64,000 nt of DNA. Source: Alphaproteobacteria bacterium SO-S41 (lineage in GTDB: Bacteria; Pseudomonadota; Alphaproteobacteria; Micropepsales; Micropepsaceae). Below, one piece after another: positions 26,330 through 34,920 of the stretch (positions are counted from its first letter, which is position 1; each line of letters opens with the position of its first letter). Location of the stretch: contig AP024629.1 of assembly GCA_019670725.1 (NCBI GenBank), positions 3,100,001 to 3,164,000 on the forward strand. The letters run 5' to 3'. Both the position numbers and the translations under genes were made by a program. Under the pieces are notes generated by a model, which saw only the letters and a program-made list of their open reading frames with translations, did not search any database and was not told the origin of the DNA.

Positions 26330-29300
26330 TCAGAAAATGATGGACGCTTCCCGAGCAATGCCCGGCCCGAACTGCGGACTGACCTGCGCCACGCGCAGCG
26401 TCAGCGGCGGCACGGCCGCGCCACCCCAGTCGGCGGCCTGCATGGCTGACGTGTAAGTGAAGCGCGACACCTCGCAGTCGATACGCCGCACGACATCGCC
26501 GCCGTCGCGCAGGTCGAGCACATAGCGCTCCGCCTCCTCGCCCAGCCCGACCTCAGCCTCGCTCCACCGCCCGGCATCGTCGCGCGCGCGCCGCGCCCAG
26601 GTGATCTCGATGTCGCCGTCGTCGCGCCGCACCGCGCGCAGATCGCAGGGACTCCACGGCCGCCGCCCGCGCGCCTCATACGCCGTGTCGCGAGTCGTCC
26701 ACGCGACATCGTCAAACGGCGCAACGGTCGGTCCCACGCGCAGCCTGAAGCCGCCCGCCCGCTCCGGCCCGATCTCCGTCGCCACGATGGCCCCGTCCAG
26801 AAACACGAACCGCGCCCCGGCGGGCAGCGCATCCGCCATCCCCTCCGCCGTCCCCGCCTGCCCGCGCAGCAGATGCGACAGCCGCCAGGTCTCCGGCGCA
26901 ATCAGCTCCGCCCCGGCGAACTGGATCACCTCCCACACGCCGTCGGCGACCTCGACCGCGGCCCGGTTGGCGCCGTCCAGCACAGCCCGTTCGCTCGCCG
27001 CGCTCAGCGCCCCGCCATAAAGCAGCACATCGACCGCCGTCACCCGGTCCCACACGCCGCACGGCCCGCGCGCCAGCGTCGAAACCGTCTCGCCCATCAC
27101 CGCGCGCCGCGGGATCTCCGCCAGCGCGGCATACGGCCCGTCCGCATCCGCGGCCTGCAGCACCGTCACCCCACCCGGCCACGGCGCCGCAAACGCCGCC
27201 AGCCGAAGCCCGTCCGCGCCGCCCTGAAAGGCGATCGGCGCGAGATCCAGCACGGCCAGCGACGGCGGACCGAAGCTCACCGCCGGCCCGGGCAACCCGC
27301 CGTCCAGCACGGCGACCGGCGCCTCATAGAGATGCCGCACCAGCCGCCCGGCCTCGATCAGGCGCCGCCCGTTCTCCGTCACCTGCGTCAGCCGATACGC
27401 GCGCGCCTGCCCATCGACATTCAAGGTCACGCCGTCGCCAGTCTCCAGCGCCAACCGGCTCGGCGGCAGTGCGAACGACGCACTCTCCCGCGCCGCCCAG
27501 GCCTCATGCAGCGTCCGCGCCGCGATCGCCGCCGCCTCGCTCTTGCTCAGCACCAGCGGCAGCTGGACCTGCGCGACCTTGGCCGACACCCCGCCATTCA
27601 GCCGCGCCTCGACCGCTGCCAGCCCGTAGTCCGCCAGCGCATCGATGAACGACGCCTTCGCCGCGACGGGCAGCGCAACGGTCTCCGCCCGCACGAGCCG
27701 CGGCGCCGCGCTCGCGCCCTCCTCCGTCTCGGCCAGATCGCCCGGCGACAGCATAGTCTCCACGCCATCGCCGCGATGGAAGAAGCGCACGGTCCCGCCG
27801 CTCTCCGCCGCATCGAAGGCAAAGGCGGTCATCAGCGGCGCCAGCGCCTCGCGCGCGCTCATCGTGCGATCCAGCGCATAACCGGCACAGCTCCCACGCA
27901 GTCCGGTGACATCGACTTCGTCCACGCCCGACGCCGCGCAGATCTCCTGCACCAGCGCGCCCAGCGACGCGGCGCCTGCCCGGCCGTTCAGCCAATGCCC
28001 GGTCCGCCACAGCGTCCCGTCCGCCCACACCTCGTCGCGCAACGGCCAATCGGGGAACGGCCGCACGTCCCAGGCCCAGACATGGGCGTGGCCGGCCGCG
28101 ATCATCGCCTCTCCGTACACGGACGAAACCGGGTTGCGCGCGGGATCACGCCAATAGCCGAGCAGCGCCTCCAGCGCGCTCCGCTGCGCCAGGTCGTCCC
28201 GCACGCCGGACGAAAAGTAGGGCAACGCACTTTCGCTCGAGCGCGGATCGTAGAAGACGTTCGGCTGGTTCGCGCCCTTGTCGACGGCGGGAAAACCACA
28301 CTCCGTGAACCGCACCGGTTTGCTCTCCGGCACCCACGCCGTCGCGCCGTCACTCTCCACGCCGCCCGGCCGATCACAGTGCGCGTTCAGCCACCAGCTC
28401 CGAACATCCTTCGCGCGGAACACCCACGGCTTGCCATAGGCGCCATCGCTGATCGGCGTACGCACCTGGTTCGCGCGATCGTCCTCCGATGCGTAGAACC
28501 AGTCGTAGCGCTCGCCGCCTTCAACATTCGCGGCCAAATAGGCGCGGTCATAAATCGACGCCGCCGCGCCTTCATCCAGATGCGCCCCATCGCGCCAATC
28601 CGTCAGCGGCGCGTAGAGATCGATCCCGACGAAATCGATATTCCCGTCCGCCCACAGCGGATCGAGATGAAAGTGAAAATCCCCGCTGCCATCCGCCGCA
28701 TCGTGCCCGAACCACTCCGTCCAGTCGGCGGCGTAAGAGAGCTTCGTTGCGCCGCCAACGATCGCCCGCACGTCAGCCGCCAGCGCGCGCATCTGCGCCA
28801 CCGCCGGATAGGTGCTCAACCCCGACCGCACCGTCGTCACGCCGCGCAGCTCGCTGCCGATCAGAAACGCATCGACCCCGCCCGCCGCCTCCGCCAGTGC
28901 GGCATAGTGCAGGATCATCCGGCGCAAACCCCATGCACCCGCGAAGAACGCGTCGATCTGCGTCGCCGCCGCGGCGGTCTTGTCCGGCGAGCCCGCGCAG
29001 CCCGGCGCGGGCAAACAGGTGATCCGCCCGCGCCAGGGGAACGCGCCCTGCTCAGCCCCGCCGTGCGGATCGGGCAATCCATTTCCCGCGGGCACATCCA
29101 TCAGGATGAAGGGATAGAGCATCACCTCCAGCCCCCGCGCCTTCAAGGCGTGGATCGCCGCGACGACGGCATCATCGTCCGGCGTCCCGCCATAGTTCGG
29201 CCGCCCGTCCGTCGCGCTCACCACATACGCGTCTTCGCGCGCCACGCCCGCAACGCTCCACTGGTCCGGATGCGTGCGCTTCTCGCCCATCTCCACGCCC

Positions 29301-30184
29301 GGCCGGATCTTGCAGACGCCGGCGCGCAGATCGTCGCCAAACCAGCTCACCACCAGCGCCACGCGCTTCACGTTGGGCAGCGCCGCCTGCAACTGGTCGA
29401 GCGACGCCTCGAAATCGGTTTTCCCCGCGCGGTTGTTGACGTTCTCCGCCGCCCACCCACCGCGCCCCGCATCGCGCAGCACCCGCGTCGGCGAGAGCGC
29501 GAACTCGCCCGAGCCGGGGATCAGGCACACCGCCTCCACCACATTCTCCAACCCGGCCGGATCGCCCAGCGCCGGACGCAGCACCTCGAACGAAAGCTGC
29601 GGCACGCGATTGCCGAACGGTTCCAGCGGCAGATCCTCGAACACGACATAGGCGGTGCCGCGATAAGCGGGCACGTCGCCGCCCTCGATCGTCTCGATCA
29701 GCGGATCGGGGGCCTGGTCCTCGCTGCCCAGATGCACGCGCATCGTTACGCCATCGAGCGCAAGCGGCTTGCCGTCCGCCCAGACGCGCCCGATCCCGCC
29801 GATCACGCCCTCGCACAGCGCCACCGCGAAGCTCGCCGTGTAGCTGTAATTCGTCACACGCGGCCCGGCCTTGCCGCCGCCGTGGCGTTCCTCGCTCTCC
29901 TTGAACCGCGCCGCCCAGATCACCTGCCCAGCCAGCCGCATCGCGCCCCACACGCGCGGGATCGGCGCGCCCGGCGTCGAGGCCTGGACCTGCAGCTCTT
30001 TCAGCCGCGGCCCCTCGACCGACGCGCTGCCGCGCAGCAGCGCATCGACCTGCGACCCCGCATACGCCCCGATCGCCCCACCGATCGCCGCCCCGGTGAT
30101 CGTCTGCCCCAGCAGGCTGAACCCCGCCGGCAACAACGCATTGCCCGCCGCCTGCCCGGCCAGGCCGAGTATCAATGTCGCCAT
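26330..30184 (-). CDS. GTA host-specificity/baseplate megatron protein (g15, rcc01698-like)
   Basis: The 1284-residue protein is the large central tail-tip component of gene transfer agents. Its N-terminus has a small hydrophobic stretch with Gly-rich turns (GAAIGGAIGAYAGSQVDALL). The region from about 200 to 750 fits the GTA TIM-barrel-like glycosidase domain and adjoining phage tail domain (e.g. FVGIDLYAPLTDWRDG and VWAWDVRPFPDWP); the C-terminal part (about 1050-1284) fits the rcc01698 C-terminal domain. Length matches the R. capsulatus protein (about 1300). It follows g14, with a family A repeat in the gap. Confidence 0.93.
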   Translation of the reverse strand: MATLILGLAGQAAGNALLPAGFSLLGQTITGAAIGGAIGAYAGSQVDALLRGSASVEGPRLKELQVQASTPGAPIPRVWGAMRLAGQVIWAARFKESEERHGGGKAGPRVTNYSYTASFAVALCEGVIGGIGRVWADGKPLALDGVTMRVHLGSEDQAPDPLIETIEGGDVPAYRGTAYVVFEDLPLEPFGNRVPQLSFEVLRPALGDPAGLENVVEAVCLIPGSGEFALSPTRVLRDAGRGGWAAENVNNRAGKTDFEASLDQLQAALPNVKRVALVVSWFGDDLRAGVCKIRPGVEMGEKRTHPDQWSVAGVAREDAYVVSATDGRPNYGGTPDDDAVVAAIHALKARGLEVMLYPFILMDVPAGNGLPDPHGGAEQGAFPWRGRITCLPAPGCAGSPDKTAAAATQIDAFFAGAWGLRRMILHYAALAEAAGGVDAFLIGSELRGVTTVRSGLSTYPAVAQMRALAADVRAIVGGATKLSYAADWTEWFGHDAADGSGDFHFHLDPLWADGNIDFVGIDLYAPLTDWRDGAHLDEGAAASIYDRAYLAANVEGGERYDWFYASEDDRANQVRTPISDGAYGKPWVFRAKDVRSWWLNAHCDRPGGVESDGATAWVPESKPVRFTECGFPAVDKGANQPNVFYDPRSSESALPYFSSGVRDDLAQRSALEALLGYWRDPARNPVSSVYGEAMIAAGHAHVWAWDVRPFPDWPLRDEVWADGTLWRTGHWLNGRAGAASLGALVQEICAASGVDEVDVTGLRGSCAGYALDRTMSAREALAPLMTAFAFDAAESGGTVRFFHRGDGVETMLSPGDLAETEEGASAAPRLVRAETVALPVAAKASFIDALADYGLAAVEARLNGGVSAKVAQVQLPLVLSKSEAAAIAARTLHEAWAARESASFALPPSRLALETGDGVTLNVDGQARAYRLTQVTENGRRLIEAGRLVRHLYEAPVAVLDGGLPGPAVSFGPPSLAVLDLAPIAFQGGADGLRLAAFAAPWPGGVTVLQAADADGPYAALAEIPRRAVMGETVSTLARGPCGVWDRVTAVDVLLYGGALSAASERAVLDGANRAAVEVADGVWEVIQFAGAELIAPETWRLSHLLRGQAGTAEGMADALPAGARFVFLDGAIVATEIGPERAGGFRLRVGPTVAPFDDVAWTTRDTAYEARGRRPWSPCDLRAVRRDDGDIEITWARRARDDAGRWSEAEVGLGEEAERYVLDLRDGGDVVRRIDCEVSRFTYTSAMQAADWGGAAVPPLTLRVAQVSPQFGPGIAREASIIF

Positions 30185-30219
30185 GTCGCAATCTTTCTGA
30201 ATGCAGCCGCACCCTGCCT

Positions 30220-30328
30220 GTCATGGTGAGGTGCGCAGCGCGGCACGCGCGGAGCCTCGAACCACGCAGGCTGTCGCCGCCATCGTGCGTCCTTCGAGAC
30301 GCGGCCTTCGGCCGCTCCTCAGGATGAC
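30220..30328 (+). repeat. Family A dispersed palindromic repeat
   Basis: About 109 bp beginning gtcatggtgaggtgcgcag and ending ctcctcaggatgac, with internal hairpins gcggccttcggccgc and gcgcggcacgcgc. Nearly the same element is at 33427-33534 and 36774-36879. It overlaps the last codons and stop of g14. Confidence 0.85.
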
Positions 30329-30780
30329 GAAGAGGGACTGGCCGCCAGCTCCCGAAACTGAAACGCATACGCCCTGCGCCGCCGCCACCACGGCCCCAGC
30401 GCGGTCTCCGCAACCGCATGCCCACCATAGGCATGGATCATCCGATCCGGCCCACTCAGCACCGCCGCGTGCTTCGCCGGCGCGCGGGGCGAAAACCGGA
30501 ACAGCACCACGTCCCCCGCCACCGCCGCCTCCACCTCAATCGCCATCAGATGCCGCGCCAGCGCATCGCGCAGCGCCTCGACCCCGCGTTCCTCAGCCCA
30601 CAGTGGCGCATAGGCCGGCACCGGCTCCGGCTCTTCGCCGAACAGCGCCCGCCACACCCCCCGCACCAGGCCCAGGCAATCCGCGCCCGCACCCATGACG
30701 CTCGCCCGATGCCGATAGGGCGTGCCGAGCCACGCGCGTGCCGCCCCGACGACGCGCGCTGCCATCGCCGCATCGCTCAC
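30319..30780 (-). CDS. GTA NlpC/P60-like peptidase (g14, rcc01697-like)
   Basis: This is a tail-associated peptidoglycan peptidase that helps DNA entry. The catalytic Cys35 is in GADCLGLVR, with histidines at His104 (KHAAVL) and His116 (IHAYGG). At 153 residues it is normal for the family. The start overlaps g13 by 4 bp. The last residues (PSSSS and stop) are encoded by the family A repeat, the same ending as the unrelated g10.1 protein, so the original C-terminus has been replaced or extended by the repeat. Confidence 0.92.
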   Translation of the reverse strand: MSDAAMAARVVGAARAWLGTPYRHRASVMGAGADCLGLVRGVWRALFGEEPEPVPAYAPLWAEERGVEALRDALARHLMAIEVEAAVAGDVVLFRFSPRAPAKHAAVLSGPDRMIHAYGGHAVAETALGPWWRRRRAYAFQFRELAASPSSSS

Positions 30781-31655
30781 GCGGTGAGGCTCGCGCCGTC
30801 ATGGACATCCCCAGAAATCGGGTATCCCGCGGCCCAATCATTGCCAGGCATATGCGGAAAGCCGCGATAACGTGCAGAGTTCGCGAATTTCGTGCAACAA
30901 GCTGCAAATCTCTTGTCACAGCCGGCGGTCACGAAAAACGTGTCGCCCTCGGCAATCGCCAGCGGCGCGGCGCGCCACAGCTCGACGATCCCGGCGCCGG
31001 ACCGGCGTACCTCGGCGCGCAATTCGTGATTGGCGCCGCCCGTCCAGTGAATCACGCCGCCGGTAAACCAATCGTCACCAAACCCGCTGAGCCCGCTCAC
31101 GGTCAGCACGCGCCCCTCGGCGCTCGCGACGACAACGCCCGTCCCGCGATAGGCCGGGTCCGCCAGGTCGACGCCGCACCGTGCATCGCCCAGCACGGCA
31201 TCGCAGACGGGTTGGTAGGTTCGCCCCACCGGCACGTTCAGCCGCGCGGCGACGCTGCGCAGCTCCGCCTCGAAGCCATGGCTCCCACGCCTGACCTCGC
31301 CGATCTCGCCGCGCGCCAGCAGCGCGCGCTCGCTCACCGCGGCCCAGTTCACCAGAAAGGTCGAAACTTCGGCGCCGTCATAGGCGCCCGCCTCCAGCGC
31401 CGCGGCATCGATCCCGTCGGCCGACAGCACACCGGCAATTTCCTGATCGCCCACCGCGAGACCCAGCTGCGCGCCGATCGCCGAGCCCACAAACCCCGTC
31501 GCCGCGCGATGCGTCACGCCGTCAAACACGAGATCCCGGTCATGCTCGGTAAAGCCCAGCACCGCGCCATCGGTCAGGACGATCCGCCAGCACTTCGCCA
31601 GCGTCGTCGTGCCCCCATCCAGATGCGCCTGCAGGCCAGGAAGAATGTCACGCAT
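30777..31655 (-). CDS. GTA hub protein, DUF2163 (g13, rcc01696-like)
   Basis: The 292-residue protein fits the DUF2163/phage BR0599-like family, an iron-sulphur-containing tail hub component in RcGTA. The N-terminal part contains WRIVLTDGAVLGFTEHDRDLVFDGV; the C-terminal part carries cysteines in CDAVLGDARCGVDL and AGCDKRFAACCTKF, and the terminal FRGFPHMPGND-type motif appears here as YRGFPHMPGNDW. It overlaps g14 by 4 bp. Upstream a plus-strand gene separates it from g12. Confidence 0.93.
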   Translation of the reverse strand: MRDILPGLQAHLDGGTTTLAKCWRIVLTDGAVLGFTEHDRDLVFDGVTHRAATGFVGSAIGAQLGLAVGDQEIAGVLSADGIDAAALEAGAYDGAEVSTFLVNWAAVSERALLARGEIGEVRRGSHGFEAELRSVAARLNVPVGRTYQPVCDAVLGDARCGVDLADPAYRGTGVVVASAEGRVLTVSGLSGFGDDWFTGGVIHWTGGANHELRAEVRRSGAGIVELWRAAPLAIAEGDTFFVTAGCDKRFAACCTKFANSARYRGFPHMPGNDWAAGYPISGDVHDGASLTA

Positions 31656-31706
31656 TCGAAATCCTTATCCGCCCTCGTGGGCAGCTAGGCGACGTGATAA
31701 GTTCGA

Positions 31707-32213
31707 GTGAAGACGAGTGAAGAATGGATGTCTCGGATATGCGACAACGCGACGGGCAACGCGGCCATGAGCCGGGTTAGCATTTCAAAGACTTTCGCCT
31801 ATTTGATCGGCGCAACGATCACGATGTCCTTGGCAGTCGTCTTCCTCGCGCCGCAATCAGAAACATTGATCTTTCTGCTTTGGCTATGTGCGTCGCTTTG
31901 TTTGACCGCGTTCATGCTGCTCATGCCCTATCCATCCGAAACCGAATGGAAGAAACTGAGCATCTATCCACGAAGCCTGTTTCTGCGTCGGATGCCAAAC
32001 CTATACGCCCAGCAATTCGGATTCTGGAGCGTGTTCGTATGTAACTTGCTCACGACAGTTCTCATTCTCAAGAATCTCGGGATTGGCCCGATAGGTCCAG
32101 AGTCTCTTCCTCCGGTTCTGTGGGCAGCCTCATTCTTCGCGTGCTTTTTCTGCGCGCTGGACCTCTATCGGTTCTACCGCCTCGTTCTGGTAAGCGGACG
32201 CAGCGACATCTAA
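31707..32213 (+). CDS. Four-helix membrane protein inserted in the GTA cluster
   Basis: The 168-residue product has about four transmembrane segments (about residues 28-48, 52-74, 98-122 and 133-155) and no recognised family. It is on the opposite strand to all surrounding GTA genes and its base composition is clearly lower in G+C with ordinary AT-ending codons, which points to recent transfer. Its stop overlaps the g12 stop by 4 bp in convergent orientation. Start choice is uncertain (31707, 31728 or 31767). It could be a cargo gene; no function can be assigned. Confidence 0.7.
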   Translation: MKTSEEWMSRICDNATGNAAMSRVSISKTFAYLIGATITMSLAVVFLAPQSETLIFLLWLCASLCLTAFMLLMPYPSETEWKKLSIYPRSLFLRRMPNLYAQQFGFWSVFVCNLLTTVLILKNLGIGPIGPESLPPVLWAASFFACFFCALDLYRFYRLVLVSGRSDI

Positions 32214-32842
32214 CGCTCCAGCACCTCCACCACCGGAATGTCCGGCACATCGCCGGCGCGGAAGGCGGACAGGCTGACGCTCAGCCGGTCGGTGTCGAAC
32301 CGCACGGGCACGTCGAACTCGAACCCCGCCGTGACGAACGCGCCGTCCGCGACCGCATCCGCGATCGTCACCAAGCCCGTCTCGCCGTTCACCGTGAAAT
32401 CGCCCGGTCCCAGCACAACAGAATTGATCGCAAGCTTCACGGTGCCCGCGACCGGCCGCGTGATCGTCCGCTCATACGAGCCCGCCGCATCCCAATAGGT
32501 CTTCACCAGCTGGAACGACGCGGTCACGCCGTCGCCCTCGCCGATCGCCTGGTCCAGCGCCGTCGTCGCCTGCAGCGGCGGGCACGACTTGAAGTCGAGA
32601 TAGTCCTTCCAGCGGAAGGCGTAGAGCCGCCCGCGCCGCGCCTCGAAGAACGCGATCACGCTGTGCAGATCGTCCAGCGACCTCAAGCCCACGCCGGCGT
32701 CATATCGCCGCCGGCTCATCGCCCAGGGCGTGTTGCGCTCCTCGCGGCCGCTGCCCAGCGTCACGATGTCGGTGCGCCGCTCCGGCCCGCCTGACGAGCC
32801 GAACGAGACCGGTGCGGGAAACCGCACGTCATGAAAGCCCAT
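32210..32842 (-). CDS. GTA distal tail protein, DUF2460 (g12, rcc01695-like)
   Basis: The 210-residue protein matches DUF2460: FHDVRFPAPVSFGSSGGPERRTDIV at the N-terminus and FFEARRGRLYAFRWKDYLDF in the middle. In RcGTA this is the distal tail protein joining tube and hub. It lies 1 bp after g11, in the usual order. Downstream, the convergent plus-strand membrane gene separates it from g13. Confidence 0.93.
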   Translation of the reverse strand: MGFHDVRFPAPVSFGSSGGPERRTDIVTLGSGREERNTPWAMSRRRYDAGVGLRSLDDLHSVIAFFEARRGRLYAFRWKDYLDFKSCPPLQATTALDQAIGEGDGVTASFQLVKTYWDAAGSYERTITRPVAGTVKLAINSVVLGPGDFTVNGETGLVTIADAVADGAFVTAGFEFDVPVRFDTDRLSVSLSAFRAGDVPDIPVVEVLER

Positions 32843-32843
32843 G

Positions 32844-33401
32844 TCACAAATTCCTGTTGCCGCGCATCACGGCGCGGTTGATGAGCGAGGCGATCTGCGC
32901 CTCCGACCGGATGAAGCTCTGCGCATCGCGCGCATGGACGGTGATCGACACAGCCCCACCCCGCCCGCTGCCGCCATTGGGCGCGATCGCGCCATGGCCG
33001 GCCGGCGTGAACAGCTCCGGCCCATGCTCGCCGACCAGATAGCTCCGCCCCGGCGCCACCGGCCCGCCCGTCGCCCGCGCGCCCCCGAAGTCAAACAGGC
33101 CCTTGAAGAATCCCTCCAGCGGCGCAGCGATGAAATTCTGCACGGCGAGCCGCCCAAGATCGGCGATCACCGCATCGACCATCCCGCGAAACGAGAACTC
33201 GCCCGTCCGCGTCGCGCGCAGGATCTGCGTCTCCAGCGTCGTGAAGCTGCGATCGAACGCCCGTTCCAGCAGCGCCGCACTCTCCGCCGCCGGCTTGGCG
33301 AGCCCCGCGAGCTGCGTCTCCACCGCCTCCGCCGCCCGCGACACGGCAGACAGGTCAGCCTCCACGCGCACCGTGCGCGCGTCGTCCTCGAACCAGGTCA
33401 T
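32844..33401 (-). CDS. GTA tape measure protein (g11, rcc01694-like)
   Basis: The 185-residue protein is a short tail tape measure, in keeping with the short GTA tail. It shows helical, Ala-rich sequence with TTLETQILRATRTGEFSFRGMVDAVI and the C-terminal GRSYLVGEHGPELFTPAG box that is shared by many tape measure proteins. It precedes g12 by 1 bp. The preceding gap to g10.1 is filled with a family A repeat. Confidence 0.92.
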   Translation of the reverse strand: MTWFEDDARTVRVEADLSAVSRAAEAVETQLAGLAKPAAESAALLERAFDRSFTTLETQILRATRTGEFSFRGMVDAVIADLGRLAVQNFIAAPLEGFFKGLFDFGGARATGGPVAPGRSYLVGEHGPELFTPAGHGAIAPNGGSGRGGAVSITVHARDAQSFIRSEAQIASLINRAVMRGNRNL

Positions 33402-33426
33402 GGTCTATTTCCGCTTCTCAATGCCC

Positions 33427-33534
33427 GTCATGGTGAGGTGCGCAGCGCCGCAGGCGCGGAGCCTCGACCACGCACGCTGTTGCAACCGCACTGCATCCTT
33501 CGAGACGCGGCCTGCGGCCGCTCCTCAGGATGAC
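33427..33534 (+). repeat. Family A dispersed palindromic repeat
   Basis: Begins gtcatggtgaggtgcgcagc and ends ctcctcaggatgac; differs from the 30220 copy mainly in its centre. It overlaps the end of the g10.1 gene, supplying its last codons and stop. Confidence 0.85.
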
Positions 33535-33731
33535 GAAGAGGGATATGTGCGCCGCCTATCCGGAAACGCCCGCATCAGCGCCGCCATCTCAGCCACGCCC
33601 AGCGCCGTCACCGCCCCCGCATTCAACGCCCGCCACTCGCGCACCGACAGCCGCCAGAACCGCTCCGGCATCAGTCCGAACGCGCGCGCGGCGTGACGCA
33701 GAGCGGCGTCCCACGACGCCGTCCCCGTCAC
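33525..33731 (-). CDS. GTA tail assembly chaperone-like protein (g10.1, rcc01693-like)
   Basis: This 68-residue protein starts with a GTG at 33731 that overlaps the g10 stop by 4 bp. The segment AARAFGLMPERFWRLSVREW fits the small phage proteins of the TIGR02216 type found after g10 in GTA clusters. The C-terminus (YPSSSS and stop) comes from the family A repeat and is the same as in g14. Confidence 0.85.
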   Translation of the reverse strand: MTGTASWDAALRHAARAFGLMPERFWRLSVREWRALNAGAVTALGVAEMAALMRAFPDRRRTYPSSSS

Positions 33732-34024
33732 GCCGCGCCCGCCTCTGCGCTCGCTGCCGTGAAGGCCGCGGCGATGGCCCGCGCGACGTCGGCGGGATCG
33801 AGCGGTAACCGCTCCACCTGCCGCGCCGCCTCCAGCTCGCCGCCGCCCTTCAGCAGCGCGCGCAGGATGGCGACGAGATCGGTGGCCTTCAGCCGCTGCA
33901 TCCGCGTCGCCACATCGCCGCCCAGCGCCGTCTCGATCTCCGCCAGCGCGCCCAGCGTCAGGCACAGCACCAGACGCTGATCGCCGCAGACCAGATCCAC
34001 CTCGCCCCGCTGACCATTCGCCAT
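33728..34024 (-). CDS. GTA tail assembly chaperone (g10, rcc01692-like)
   Basis: The 98-residue protein fits the GTA gp10 family (LTLGALAEIETALGG, LVAILRALLKGGG, DPADVARAIAAAF). Start ATG 34024 shares one base with the g9 stop (TGATG); a GTG directly before it at 34027 is an alternative. It probably binds the tape measure during tail assembly. Confidence 0.88.
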   Translation of the reverse strand: MANGQRGEVDLVCGDQRLVLCLTLGALAEIETALGGDVATRMQRLKATDLVAILRALLKGGGELEAARQVERLPLDPADVARAIAAAFTAASAEAGAA

Positions 34025-34434
34025 CACGCCGCCTCGAAGCTCAGCGGCCCCGCCGAGTTCAGCGTCAGGCTGAACGTCGCCGCGCCGTCATGCGTCCCGG
34101 CATATTCCAGCGCCGCGATATGGAACGGCCCCTCGATCACACCGAAGTCGGGCACGACCACCTGGAACACCGGCGTCGCGCCGTCGAAGAACGCCGCGCG
34201 GATCGCGGCATCGCTGGCCGCATCCTTGAAGACGCCCGCCCCGGTAATCGACGCGGTCTTCACGCCCGCCCCCGCCAGGATCTCGCGCCACGCGCCTTCG
34301 CTGTCGGCATGGGTCGCGTCCGCGCCCGCCGCGCTTAGCTGGATCGCCCGCGCGCGCAACCCCGCGACCGTCGTGAACACACCCGGCGCGCTCTCCACCT
34401 TCAAAAGCAAAGCCCGTCCCTGCTGCGCCCCCAT
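34024..34434 (-). CDS. GTA major tail tube protein (g9, rcc01691-like)
   Basis: The 136-residue protein matches the TP901-1-type major tail family: N-terminal GRALLLKVESAPGVFTTVAGLRARAI and the middle GAWREILAGAGVKTASITG. It forms the tail tube. Length is as in RcGTA. The gap before it holds a perfect 15-bp inverted repeat. Confidence 0.92.
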   Translation of the reverse strand: MGAQQGRALLLKVESAPGVFTTVAGLRARAIQLSAAGADATHADSEGAWREILAGAGVKTASITGAGVFKDAASDAAIRAAFFDGATPVFQVVVPDFGVIEGPFHIAALEYAGTHDGAATFSLTLNSAGPLSFEAA

Positions 34435-34465
34435 GGGTCAGCCCTCCTCTCTAATTTCAAAAAAG

Positions 34466-34513
34466 ACCGTCATCCTCGGGTTCGATGCTGCGCATCGCCC
34501 CGAGGATGACGGT
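34466..34513. repeat. Hairpin between g8 and g9
   Basis: Arms accgtcatcctcggg (34466-34480) and cccgaggatgacggt (34499-34513) are perfect inverted repeats around an 18-nt centre that itself folds (gatg...catc). It may be a degenerate relative of the other dispersed palindromes, or attenuate transcription. Confidence 0.75.
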
Positions 34514-34518
34514 GATGG

Positions 34519-34920
34519 TTAGGTCTGCTCCACCAGCGCCCTGAACCGGCCCATCGCGCGCCAGGTCTGCTTGTCTTTCTCCAGCGCCACCTCGGCGTCT
34601 TGGAAGAACACGCCGACCACGCGCCCGCCTTCGATCGTCAGCGCCGCGCCATCTAGCGCGACGCCACACCGCCCGATCAGGTTCAGCGCCGCCCCACGGC
34701 CGCCCTTGCGCACAAACGCTTGGAGCACGAACACGATCTCCTCGCCGCGTTCGCCGCCGGCATTCCACGCCTTGGCGCGCCACGGGCCGATCGCCAGATA
34801 TGGAAACACGCTCGCCGCCTGCGCCTCCTCCAGCACGCGGCCCGCCACGAGCGCCGCGACATCCGCGTCCGCCTTCAGCGCCGCGATCGCCGCCGCCTGC
34901 AAACCGTCCGACAGGCTCAC
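34519..34920 (-). CDS. GTA tail terminator, DUF3168 (g8, rcc01690-like)
   Basis: The 133-residue protein matches DUF3168: LQAAAIAALKADADVAALV at the start and KQTWRAMGRFRALVEQ at the end. It caps the tail and joins it to the head. Its start overlaps the g6 stop by 4 bp; in R. capsulatus a g7 gene lies between these two, which is not present here. Confidence 0.92.
   Translation of the reverse strand: MSLSDGLQAAAIAALKADADVAALVAGRVLEEAQAASVFPYLAIGPWRAKAWNAGGERGEEIVFVLQAFVRKGGRGAALNLIGRCGVALDGAALTIEGGRVVGVFFQDAEVALEKDKQTWRAMGRFRALVEQT

Noticed and set aside
26873-30229. Plus-strand open frame of over 1100 codons opposite GTA g15
   Set aside because: It is Arg/His/Gln-rich without any motif, typical of antisense frames in high-GC DNA; g15 matches a known family throughout.
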